DNA of 7,505 nt from Solirubrobacteraceae bacterium (GTDB lineage Bacteria > Actinomycetota > Thermoleophilia > Solirubrobacterales > Solirubrobacteraceae): the NCBI GenBank assembly GCA_016462625.1, contig JAEMSV010000149.1:1-7505 (forward strand), written 5' to 3'. The notes beneath the pieces are model-generated. The model did not search any database. It saw nothing but the letters and a program-made list of their open reading frames with translations, and was not told the DNA's origin. A program made the translations under genes and the position numbers. Of the stretch, positions 1-5,313 are shown piece after piece. The first letter of the stretch is position 1, and every line of letters begins with the position of its first letter.

Positions 1-114
1 CTGGTTGACCGTCTTCTTCACGATCCGCAGGCCGAGCACGCGGACGTAGAAGTCGGCGTTGCTGGGAGCGTCCGCGGTGACGCAGGTGACGTGATGAATG
101 CCTTCGAGCTGCAT
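1..114 (-). CDS. VOC-family / ring-cleaving dioxygenase-like protein, N-terminal fragment
   Basis: Only the first 38 codons lie in the window; the gene runs off the left edge on the minus strand. The peptide begins [10 protein letters not shown] and continues through [12 protein letters not shown] to KKTVNQ. This is the opening beta-alpha-beta unit of a vicinal-oxygen-chelate fold, in the style of proteins annotated as ring-cleaving dioxygenase or glyoxalase (MhqO-like). In that family the His in the GIHHVT strand (about His8) is a metal ligand, which is family knowledge. The start is well supported: GGAGGAGAAC lies directly before the ATG (plus-strand 115-124). The gene diverges from the DJ-1/PfpI gene, and a perfect palindrome lies 35 bp upstream of its start. 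The substrate cannot be told from this fragment, and other VOC proteins (glyoxalase, bleomycin-resistance type) fit less well. Confidence 0.85.
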   Translation of the reverse strand, partial: MQLEGIHHVTCVTADAPSNADFYVRVLGLRIVKKTVNQ

Positions 115-149
115 GTTCTCCTCCGGGGCGTCGAGCGCTGCTCCTCGGA

Positions 150-167
150 CCATACCTAAAGGTATGG
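150..167. promoter_or_regulatory. 18-bp perfect palindrome, probable operator between divergent genes
   Basis: The sequence CCATACCTAAAGGTATGG has 8-bp arms around a central AA and is perfectly symmetric. It lies 35 bp upstream of the VOC start and 82 bp upstream of the DJ-1/PfpI start. On the minus strand it includes TATGGT (149-154), a TANNNT-type -10 candidate for the VOC gene, so a bound protein would block that promoter. It is AT-richer than its surroundings. The size and symmetry suit a dimeric winged-helix or TetR-type repressor. Which family binds it is unknown, and no regulator gene is adjacent in the window. Confidence 0.55.
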
Positions 168-237
168 CGATGCGCGACACCGAACGCGATGGCGGGAATC
201 GTGGGGCGTGCGTCGCTGATCGCCGGCGACGCTGGGT

Positions 238-243
238 TACCGT
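238..243 (+). promoter_or_regulatory. Candidate -10 element (TACCGT) for a leaderless DJ-1/PfpI transcript
   Basis: TACCGT fits the actinobacterial TANNNT -10 pattern and ends 6 nt before the ATG at 250. Transcription would then start at or within a base or two of the start codon. There is no Shine-Dalgarno before this ATG, which agrees with a leaderless message. No good -35 is seen 16-18 bp upstream, so support is modest. Confidence 0.3.
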
Positions 244-249
244 CCGGGC

Positions 250-966
250 ATGCGCATGTGCTTCGTGCTCTACCCCGGCTTCACGGCCCTCGACCTCGTC
301 GGGCCGTATGAGGTCCTGAGCCGCTGGCCCGACGCCGAGGTGCACTTCCTCTCCAGCGGCATGGAGCCCGTCCGGGCGGACGTCGGCCTCACCGTCGTCC
401 CCACGGACACCCCGGCGACGCTGCCCGATCCGGACATGATCATCGTCCCCGGCGCCAGCGATCCGCTGGAGGTGCTGAAGGACGCAGAGCTCATCGGCTG
501 GCTCGCGAAGGCCGGGCGGCAGACGACGTGGAACGTGTCGGTCTGCACCGGCGCCGTGCTCTACGCCGAGGCAGGTCTGCTCCAGGGCCGCCGCGCGACC
601 ACGCACTGGAGCTTCCGCGAGGGCCTCAAGGCGATGGGCGTCGAGGTCTCGGCGAACCGCGTCGTCTTCGACGAGCCGTTCATGAGCGGCGCGGGCGTCT
701 CGGCGGGCATCGACCTCGCGCTCGCGCTCACGAAGAAGGTTCACGGCGAGGAGCTGGCCAAGGCGCTGCAGCTCGCCATCGAATACGACCCGGACCCCGA
801 GTTCGATGTCGGCTCGCCGGAGAAGGCCGATGCCGGCACGCTCCGGCTCGCGCTAAAGCTCCTCCTGGGCGACCGTCCGGCGGATCTCGCGGCGCGTGCG
901 ACGGGCCACATGACGAGACATCGTGTCCGTCGTGCGCGCGAGGCGATGCGCGCTCGCAGGGCCTGA
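250..966 (+). CDS. DJ-1/PfpI family protein, isonitrile hydratase-like
   Basis: This 238-residue protein has the class I glutamine-amidotransferase-like (DJ-1/PfpI) fold over about residues 1-175. The N-terminal strand and loop [19 protein letters not shown] contain Asp15. The nucleophile elbow [16 protein letters not shown] places Cys99 and Thr100, and is followed by RATTHW and by [10 protein letters not shown] near 151-160. In Pseudomonas isonitrile hydratase (InhA) the catalytic set is an Asp near residue 17 and a Cys-Thr pair near 101/102. Asp15/Cys99/Thr100 match these in order and spacing, so the subfamily call is reasonable, though the real substrate is unproven. The tail from about 195 is Arg/Ala-rich and lacks the AraC-type helix-turn-helix domain found in GlxA-like relatives, so this is a stand-alone enzyme. 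No Shine-Dalgarno is visible, and the ATG at 256 is a less likely alternative start. The divergent partner is a VOC protein. Confidence 0.85.
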   Translation: MRMCFVLYPGFTALDLVGPYEVLSRWPDAEVHFLSSGMEPVRADVGLTVVPTDTPATLPDPDMIIVPGASDPLEVLKDAELIGWLAKAGRQTTWNVSVCTGAVLYAEAGLLQGRRATTHWSFREGLKAMGVEVSANRVVFDEPFMSGAGVSAGIDLALALTKKVHGEELAKALQLAIEYDPDPEFDVGSPEKADAGTLRLALKLLLGDRPADLAARATGHMTRHRVRRAREAMRARRA

Positions 967-974
967 ACCCGGTA

Positions 975-987
975 CGGAACCGTTCCG
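975..987. promoter_or_regulatory. 13-bp inverted repeat upstream of the J-domain gene
   Basis: CGGAACCGTTCCG is a perfect palindrome with 6-bp arms and a single central base. It lies in the 92-bp gap between the DJ-1/PfpI stop and the J-protein start. A related half-site, GGAACGGT, recurs at 1040-1047. GGAAC also resembles the -35 core of ECF-sigma promoters, but I see no matching -10 at the right distance. It could be an operator or chance in GC-rich DNA. Confidence 0.22.
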
Positions 988-1058
988 ACGGAGCGGCCCT
1001 GCGCCTGTACGCTTCGCGCGGCAGTGCGGGCCGTTTTGGGGAACGGTGCCATCGGGGA

Positions 1059-1829
1059 ATGAGCAGCCACGTCACATCAACGCTGTGCGGCACGTGCGGC
1101 ACCACACGGACGCGTGGTGATCGTTGCCCTCAGTGCGGCTCGACGCTCGCGGCCGACCTGCGCGACGGGTTCGTCGTCGCGTTCCCCGCCGGCACGCTGT
1201 CGTGTGAGCGCTGCGGGACGACCCGCCGGCCGCTGCGGTTCCGCGGCTGGATCAAGCTGACCTCGGCGGTGTGGTGGACCCGCGAGGAGCGGCAGGCGGG
1301 GTACGTCTGCGGGCCGTGCGCGCAACGCAACGCGACCGGCGCGATGTTCCACAGCGCCATCCTCGGCTGGCTCGCGATCCCGTCGTGGTTCGTCCACGGG
1401 TGGCGCGCGCTGGGGGCGAACTGGCGCGCGCTCGGCGCCCCGCCGGCCGACCCCGCAGCCTGGGGCGCGCGCAGCGCATCGGAGTTCTCGCTCGGCCTCC
1501 CGCACACCGACGGCTGGCACGACGCCGAGTTCCTGGACCGCTACGACGACGCGACGCTGCGTGCGTCTCCGCTCGGCGTCCTCGACGAGATGCAGCGCCG
1601 CGCGGTCATGGCGGCGAGCCATCTGTACGAGACGGTCGGCGTGGCGCCCGCGGTCTCTGACGACGAGCTGCGGCTCGCGTACCGCGAGCGCTCGAAGCTC
1701 CTCCATCCCGACGTGCAGGCCGACGGCGCCGACGCCATGGTGCGGCTCAACCAGGCCTGGGCGATCCTCGGCCACGCCGAGATGCGCGCGGCCTACGACT
1801 GGCTGCTCGAGCAGCGGGTCGCGGCATGA
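1059..1829 (+). CDS. Zinc-ribbon and J-domain (DnaJ-like) protein
   Basis: This 256-residue protein has an unusual order. Two zinc-ribbon-like Cys pairs come first: C10-GT-C13 with C23-PQ-C26, then C49-ER-C52 with C84-GP-C87. A Trp-rich segment follows at about 97-126 (AILGWLAIPSWFVHGW), which may be membrane-associated or a buried helix. A J-domain closes the protein at about 188-250, with LYETVGVAP, AYRERSKLLHPD (HPD at 216-218), then the helix NQAWAILG. The HPD tripeptide is the Hsp70-stimulating motif in J-proteins, so a partner DnaK is likely. Classical DnaJ has the J-domain first, a G/F region and four CxxCxGxG repeats. None of these is present, so this is not the housekeeping chaperone. 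The frame stays open far upstream into the DJ-1/PfpI gene, but this ATG follows CGGGGA and the Cys motifs begin right after it. Its stop overlaps the next gene's start (ATGA). Confidence 0.8.
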   Translation: MSSHVTSTLCGTCGTTRTRGDRCPQCGSTLAADLRDGFVVAFPAGTLSCERCGTTRRPLRFRGWIKLTSAVWWTREERQAGYVCGPCAQRNATGAMFHSAILGWLAIPSWFVHGWRALGANWRALGAPPADPAAWGARSASEFSLGLPHTDGWHDAEFLDRYDDATLRASPLGVLDEMQRRAVMAASHLYETVGVAPAVSDDELRLAYRERSKLLHPDVQADGADAMVRLNQAWAILGHAEMRAAYDWLLEQRVAA

Positions 1830-2353
1830 GGTTGGTCCTGCTGGCGGCGGCGGTGGTCGTGTCCCTGTGGCCCGCGGCCGCGATCGTGTTCGCGGTCGAC
1901 CGCGTGGTCCTCGGCGGCGAGGACAGCGCGGAGAAGACCGCAGCGGTTCCCCCGCCGAACCCCGGCCCGAAGAAGAAGCGCCAGGTGGCCGAGGCGCAGG
2001 CGGCCGGCCTCGAGACGAGCACGACGACCGCAGAGGCGGACGCTGATCTCATCGGGCTCAACGAGCTGCGCGACGAGACCCGCAACCTCCTTGCCGCGCT
2101 GAGCGAGAGCAGCGCCGCGTCCGGCATTCCCGACTCGGCGCTGGCGGCCGACGCGGTGGACCTCGAGGCCGCGCTGTCGGCGTGGCGCCGGGTCAACCGC
2201 GGTCGCAACGCCGACGCCGAGGCGTTCGCGCGGCTGTTTGCGGGCATCGCGGCGTCCGCCGCGGACTTCGCGGCCGCGCCGACGGCGACCAACCGGGTAC
2301 GCCTCGACGCGGCGATCGAACGTCACCGCCGCGAGACGTTCCAATCGGGATGA
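1826..2353 (+). CDS. Membrane-anchored protein of unknown function
   Basis: I do not recognise the family of this 175-residue protein. Residues 2-24 (MRLVLLAAAVVVSLWPAAAI onward) form one hydrophobic segment, a signal anchor or uncleaved signal peptide; no clear signal-peptidase or lipobox site follows. A Pro/Lys-rich linker (VPPPNPGPKKKR, 41-52) leads to a mostly helical, Ala-rich acidic-basic region (about 75-170) with no cysteines or catalytic motif. The ATG overlaps the J-protein stop by four bases (ATGA, 1826-1829), and its own stop overlaps the next ATG in the same way, so all three genes are probably translationally coupled. Topology is ambiguous: the basic KKKR stretch after the segment would favour the C-terminal part staying inside, close to a cytoplasmic J-domain partner. 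That is inference only. Confidence 0.72.
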   Translation: MRLVLLAAAVVVSLWPAAAIVFAVDRVVLGGEDSAEKTAAVPPPNPGPKKKRQVAEAQAAGLETSTTTAEADADLIGLNELRDETRNLLAALSESSAASGIPDSALAADAVDLEAALSAWRRVNRGRNADAEAFARLFAGIAASAADFAAAPTATNRVRLDAAIERHRRETFQSG

Positions 2354-2964
2354 TTGCGCCCATGCGCTTCATCGCCCTGGGCGACAGCCTCACTGCGGGA
2401 ATCGACGAGACCCCGCCCGGGACCCGCTGGTCGGATCTGCTCGCCGAGCGCCTCCGTGAGCTGCACGGTGAGGTCGAGTACGAGAACCTCGCGATCTTCG
2501 GGCTGAAGAGCGACGAGGTCGTGACGACGCAGCTCGAGGCGGCGCTCGCCGAGCCGGTCGATGTCGCGAGCGTCATCTGCGGCGGCAACGACGTCATGAA
2601 GCTCACCGCGCCGGACGCGGGCGTGTTCGCCGAGGCGCTCGAGCAGCTGCTCGGCGGCCTGCGCGAGCGCAACCCCGACGCGCTGCTGATCACCGCGCGG
2701 CTGGCGGACCTCTCCGAGATCCTGCCGTACCGAGAGCGTTCTCGCGTGCGCGTCGCGCGCGCGACCGTGGAGTTCAACGCGGTCCTCGACGAGATCGTCG
2801 AGCGCTACGACGTGCGGGTCCTCGACCTGACCGTCGCGACGCAGATGGCGCTCGGCGACTTCCTTGCCAGCGACGGCTTCCACCCCTCGATCGCCGGCCA
2901 GAAGGCGATCTACGAGGCGATGGCCGCCGCGCTCGGCGACGAGCCGCTCCTCGCTATCGCCTGA
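2350..2964 (+). CDS. SGNH/GDSL-family hydrolase (esterase or lipase-like)
   Basis: This 204-residue cytoplasmic-type SGNH hydrolase has every family block. Block I is FIALGDSLTAG with nucleophile Ser13. The block II glycine is probably Gly51 (IFGLKSDEV). Block III is GGND with Asn80. Block V is DGFHPS with Asp175 and His178. Ser-Asp-His with oxyanion-hole Gly/Asn is the standard catalytic set for this family, which hydrolyses esters, thioesters, acyl-peptidoglycan or acetylated sugars. The specific substrate is unknown. No signal peptide is seen. I chose the ATG at 2350 because it overlaps the preceding stop (ATGA) and follows CGGG. The ATG at 2362 would give MRFIALGDSL and is also possible. 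The 3' end overlaps the convergent minus-strand gene by 11 bp, leaving no room for a separate terminator. Confidence 0.88.
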   Translation: MIAPMRFIALGDSLTAGIDETPPGTRWSDLLAERLRELHGEVEYENLAIFGLKSDEVVTTQLEAALAEPVDVASVICGGNDVMKLTAPDAGVFAEALEQLLGGLRERNPDALLITARLADLSEILPYRERSRVRVARATVEFNAVLDEIVERYDVRVLDLTVATQMALGDFLASDGFHPSIAGQKAIYEAMAAALGDEPLLAIA

Positions 2965-4072
2965 CGGTCAGCGCCTTTCGGATCTTCGGCTGTCCGGTGA
3001 TCGTCACGATGGCCGTGACCTTGGTCGACTTCTTCTTGCGCAGCCGAGCGCGCGTCTTCTTGGAGAGCTTGACCTTCACCTGGTGACGGCCCTGCTTCAT
3101 CGTGAACTTCTGGGTCGCCAGGGTGGTGTTCGCGGCCGCCTGCGCTGATCGCGTCCCGGCGGCGAGCAGGAGCGTCAACCGGCCGGTGCAGCCCGCGTCG
3201 AGGCCGCACACCAGGGTCACGGGCAGCGTCGAACCGGTGAGGCGTGCGGACCCCAGTGCCAGCTCGATCGCGGTGGGTGCGGTCGGGGTCCCCGGGTTCA
3301 CCGGTCCGGTCGGCCCGACGTTCGCCGCGGGCGGCGTCACGGTCGTCTGCTCGGGGCAGACGAGCGTCCCCGGCGCGACCGGCACGTTGTTCAGGGCGGG
3401 GCAGGGGACGAAGTCGTACTGCAGCAGCAGCTCGTACCCGATCGCGCCGACCGAGGCCGCGGTGATGAGCGAGCCCGGCTGCGCGCTGGGCGCGGTGTAC
3501 CCGGCGCCCATGATCCCCGGGTCGAACGCGGCCTGCGGCACGTGGGTGTTCGCGCCCTGGTCGCTGACCGGGAGGGTGCCGGTGAACCCGTTGGCGCTGA
3601 TGCCGATGATGTCGTTGGTGCTCACGCCCGCGACCGAGTCGCGGACGACCTCGGTCAGCCAGTTGACCGTGACCTGGGTGACCTGGTTCGGCAAGGGCTG
3701 GAACGGCTCGGTCTGCCGGACGACGGTGCAGCAGCCGGCGACAGAGCGCAGCTGGACGAGGCGCAGCGGGGCGGGGTTCGGGCCGGACTTCACCCGCACG
3801 TTGGTGATCGTCCCGGTCGTCGGCACGTACCCGGAGTTCGGATTGCCGATCGTGCCTCCGGGGCCGGTCGACCACCACGAGCAGCTCGGCTTGCCGGCGG
3901 GCAGCACCGGGAAGTTGCCGATGCCGAGGCTCGGCGCGGCGTCGCAGCCGAAGGTCGTGTTGTTGGGCGCCGTGAGTGGGCTGCCGCGTGTAACGGCCTG
4001 GGCGCCCGCGGCAGCGGGGAGCGTGAGCAGGGCGGCGGCAACGAGCGCACCGGCGATCAGCGTGCGAAGCAT
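2954..4072 (-). CDS. Secreted protein of unknown function with basic C-terminal domain
   Basis: This 372-residue protein has a clear signal peptide: MLRTLIAGALVAAALLTLP, then AAAGAQA with likely cleavage after Ala26. The mature protein has eight cysteines (43, 64, 114, 115, 224, 239, 289, 295), an even number that would allow four disulfides outside the cell. Residues 30-225 look beta-rich, a Pro/Thr-rich linker (about 247-268) follows, and a C-terminal Ig-like beta region (about 268-372) ends in a strongly basic stretch with LSKKTRARLRKKK. Such endings occur in many exported Solirubrobacterales proteins; that is recollection, and I assign no function. The frame opens at a TTG at 4108, but the signal peptide begins exactly at the ATG at 4072. 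That ATG lies 7 nt from a good -10, so I chose it. Export to the surface or medium is expected. Confidence 0.75.
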   Translation of the reverse strand: MLRTLIAGALVAAALLTLPAAAGAQAVTRGSPLTAPNNTTFGCDAAPSLGIGNFPVLPAGKPSCSWWSTGPGGTIGNPNSGYVPTTGTITNVRVKSGPNPAPLRLVQLRSVAGCCTVVRQTEPFQPLPNQVTQVTVNWLTEVVRDSVAGVSTNDIIGISANGFTGTLPVSDQGANTHVPQAAFDPGIMGAGYTAPSAQPGSLITAASVGAIGYELLLQYDFVPCPALNNVPVAPGTLVCPEQTTVTPPAANVGPTGPVNPGTPTAPTAIELALGSARLTGSTLPVTLVCGLDAGCTGRLTLLLAAGTRSAQAAANTTLATQKFTMKQGRHQVKVKLSKKTRARLRKKKSTKVTAIVTITGQPKIRKALTVRR

Positions 4073-4079
4073 GCCGGCA

Positions 4080-4108
4080 AAGGTACTCCTGATTCTGGGA
4101 GATTCCAA
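4080..4108 (-). promoter_or_regulatory. Sigma-70-type promoter for the secreted protein, probably leaderless
   Basis: On the minus strand, -35 TTGGAA (4103-4108) and -10 TACCTT (4080-4085) are separated by exactly 17 bp. Only 7 nt separate the -10 from the ATG at 4072, so the predicted transcript starts at the start codon. AGGAGT occurs within the spacer, 13 nt from the ATG. If transcription starts upstream at ohrR it could act as a poor Shine-Dalgarno, but it would be absent from the leaderless message. Confidence 0.5.
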
Positions 4109-4111
4109 TGG

Positions 4112-4585
4112 TCAGTACGCACTGGCGCGTACTTCGCCCGTTTCGGGCTTCGTCAGGGCCAGGAGGGCCTCGCATGCGCGCTGGACGAGCGCGACGGCCT
4201 CGGCGTCCGACCCGGTGGCCGCGACGAGCCGCTGCGGGATGTCGAAGGCCCGGTCGCGCAGCGCTCGGCCCTCGTCGGTCAGCGCCACGAGCACGCGCCG
4301 CTCGTCGTCCTGGGAGCGGTGCCGGCGCACGAGGCCGTTGGCCTCCAGCCGCTTGATCAGCGGAGACAGGGTCCCCGAGTCGAGGTGCAGGTCAGCGCCG
4401 ATCTCCCCGACCGCGCGCGGGCTCTCCTCCCACAGCACGAGCATCACGAGGTACTGCGGGTAGGTGAGTCCGAGCGGCTCGAGGAGCGGCCGGTACGCGG
4501 TGGTCAGCGCGCGCGACGCCGCGTACAGGGCGAAGCAGACCTGGCGATCGAGGGCGAGCGGGTCGTCGGCGGTCGCGGCGCTCAT
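4112..4585 (-). CDS. ohrR: OhrR-type MarR-family organic hydroperoxide sensor/repressor
   Basis: This 157-residue protein is a MarR winged-helix repressor of the OhrR class. Near the N-terminus LDRQVCFALYAASRA places the peroxidatic Cys17, followed by Tyr31 and by Tyr42 in GLTYPQYLVMLVLWE. In Bacillus subtilis OhrR the sensing Cys15 is hydrogen-bonded by Tyr29 and Tyr40, and the spacings here (14 and 25 residues) are identical. The winged helix is at about 55-105 (SGTLSPLIKRLEANGLV, then DDERR in the wing). A second cysteine, Cys138, sits near the C-terminus. Its spacing from Cys17 differs from the Cys22/Cys127 pair of Xanthomonas OhrR, so a two-Cys mechanism is unclear. Oxidation by organic peroxides should release it from DNA. 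It is the downstream gene of an ATGA-coupled operon with a DoxX protein, implying autoregulation from the upstream inverted repeat. No ohr peroxidase gene lies nearby. Confidence 0.9.
   Translation of the reverse strand: MSAATADDPLALDRQVCFALYAASRALTTAYRPLLEPLGLTYPQYLVMLVLWEESPRAVGEIGADLHLDSGTLSPLIKRLEANGLVRRHRSQDDERRVLVALTDEGRALRDRAFDIPQRLVAATGSDAEAVALVQRACEALLALTKPETGEVRASAY
4114..4133 (-). other. Hairpin spanning the ohrR stop codon
   Basis: AGTACGC and GCGTACT form a 7-bp stem with a 6-nt loop over the last codons and the stop of ohrR. There is no U-tract after it on the minus strand, so it is not a standard intrinsic terminator. It lies just upstream of the promoter for the secreted protein and may slow read-through or protect the 3' end. 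It may also be chance. Confidence 0.25.
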
Positions 4586-5019
4586 CGGTCGTCGCGCTGG
4601 GCGCGGATCGTCCGGATGGCCTCGGTCGAGGCCAGCGCCCACGCGATCAGCACGGGCTGGAACGGGAGGCGCAGCGCGCGCTTGAGGTCGCTGTCGAGGC
4701 CGAACGCGTCGACCTTGCCGGTGAACTGGGCGATGTTGCCCGGGAAGATCGCGAGGAAGAACGCCGCGGTGATCGCACCCGTCCACGCACGGCGGGGCTG
4801 CTTCCACTGGGTCACCAGCGCCGCGCCGAGGGCGAGCTCGGCGACGCCCGAGGCGACCACGATGAAGTCCGGGGAGAACGGCGCCCACGGCGGGACCTGG
4901 GCCTGGAACTCCTCGCGCTGGACCGTGAGGTGCGCGGTGCCGGTGCCGAGGAGGGTGAGACCGAGCCATGCCTGGCCGAACTTCCGAAGCCGGTTGGAGC
5001 GAGGGGAGAGGCTGGGCAT
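4582..5019 (-). CDS. DoxX-family membrane protein
   Basis: This 145-residue integral membrane protein has four predicted helices, at about 15-31, 51-71 (IVVASGVAELALGAALV), 79-95 (TGAITAAFFLAIFPG) and 118-133. The layout and the motifs GVAELALGAAL and FPGNIAQFTG fit the DoxX/DoxD-like superfamily. It contains no cysteine from the chosen start, so it cannot do thiol chemistry by itself. In mycobacteria a DoxX protein takes part in a membrane complex with SodA and SseA for oxidative-stress defence. That is known for that complex, and its application here is inference. The frame is open upstream to 5088, but the ATG at 5019 has GAAGGA at good spacing (8 nt) and avoids translating through the operator, so I chose it. 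Its stop overlaps the ohrR start (ATGA). Confidence 0.82.
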   Translation of the reverse strand: MPSLSPRSNRLRKFGQAWLGLTLLGTGTAHLTVQREEFQAQVPPWAPFSPDFIVVASGVAELALGAALVTQWKQPRRAWTGAITAAFFLAIFPGNIAQFTGKVDAFGLDSDLKRALRLPFQPVLIAWALASTEAIRTIRAQRDDR

Positions 5020-5051
5020 GGAGCGGTTCCTTCGATCGGTTGTGCGTAATA

Positions 5052-5067
5052 CAGTTGCACACAACTG
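5052..5067. promoter_or_regulatory. Candidate OhrR operator upstream of the doxX-ohrR operon
   Basis: CAGTTG-CACA-CAACTG is an inverted repeat with 6-bp arms and a 4-bp spacer, 33 bp upstream of the DoxX start. OhrR sites are typically AT-leaning palindromes with TTG/CAA-type half-sites, and this fits in general form. A possible minus-strand -10 (TGTATT or TATTAC, about 5045-5052) abuts or overlaps it, so binding would block transcription. A further half-site, GTTGTG (5039-5044), pairs with CACAAC (5060-5065) at longer spacing and may extend the site. Confidence 0.55.
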
Positions 5068-5094
5068 ACATCCGGCACCGCGCCACATCCGAAG

Positions 5095-5167
5095 CAGGGG
5101 AGACAGGACTCGAACCTGCGACCCTCGGTTTTGGAGACCGATGCTCTACCAGCTGAGCTACTCCCCT
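5095..5167 (-). tRNA. tRNA-Trp (anticodon CCA)
   Basis: A complete 73-nt cloverleaf lies on the minus strand. The acceptor stem pairs AGGGGAG with CTCCCCT, the D-stem GCTC with GAGC, and the anticodon stem TCGGT with ACCGA around the loop CTCCAAA. The anticodon CCA is at plus-strand 5132-5134. The T-arm is GCAGG-TTCGAGT-CCTGT with one G-U pair, and the discriminator base is G, as expected for bacterial tRNA-Trp. CCA is not encoded. Minus-strand TAAGCT/TACTAA (5182-5189) may be the -10, without a clear -35. Confidence 0.96.
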
Positions 5168-5313
5168 TCGGTGCTTCTGCAGCTTAGTAGAGGCCTGAAC
5201 GTCGCGAAGTTGACAGACACTGGCGCGTCGGCACCGTAACTTCCGCCCTGTGCCGTGGTTCACTCCTCAACCGGCACTCAACTCCTCCGACCAGATTGCC
5301 GACCACAACCATC

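Noticed and set aside
528..1058. In-frame upstream extension of the J-domain protein (open frame from 528)
   Set aside because: It overlaps the DJ-1/PfpI gene in another frame and encodes low-complexity Arg/Gly/Ala sequence with no motif. Open frames of this kind are common in GC-rich DNA. The Cys motifs start right after the ATG at 1059.
1077..1775. Long minus-strand open frame opposite the J-protein
   Set aside because: Arg/Ala/Pro-rich composition with no recognisable domain; it is antisense to a gene with clear motifs.
4073..4108. TTG start adding 12 residues to the secreted protein
   Set aside because: It would place polar residues before the signal peptide and overlap the promoter; the ATG at 4072 fits better.
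2910..4175. Alternative minus-strand frame across the secreted-protein gene
   Set aside because: A shadow of the signal-peptide-bearing frame; its composition is typical of a shifted reading.
3102..5068. Plus-strand long frames (3102-4463 and 3542-5068) across the secreted protein, ohrR and doxX
   Set aside because: They run antisense to three genes with clear family features, and their translations lack any domain.
4968..5156. Peptide with a GETGLEPATLGF-type ending, and a similar one (ETGFEPATARPP) at 7034-7351
   Set aside because: These are well-known false proteins from translating tRNA sequences, here tRNA-Trp and tRNA-Gly/tRNA-Pro.
5210..5242. Perfect -35 TTGACA (5210-5215) with TAACTT (5237-5242) as a promoter for the glycosidase
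   Set aside because: The spacer is 21 bp, too long for a normal sigma-70 promoter, and no better -10 lies at 16-19 bp. The TTGACA may be chance.
5296..5313. TTG start adding 6 residues to the glycosidase
   Set aside because: The ATG at 5314 begins a normal signal peptide with an MRR n-region, and the TTG has no Shine-Dalgarno.
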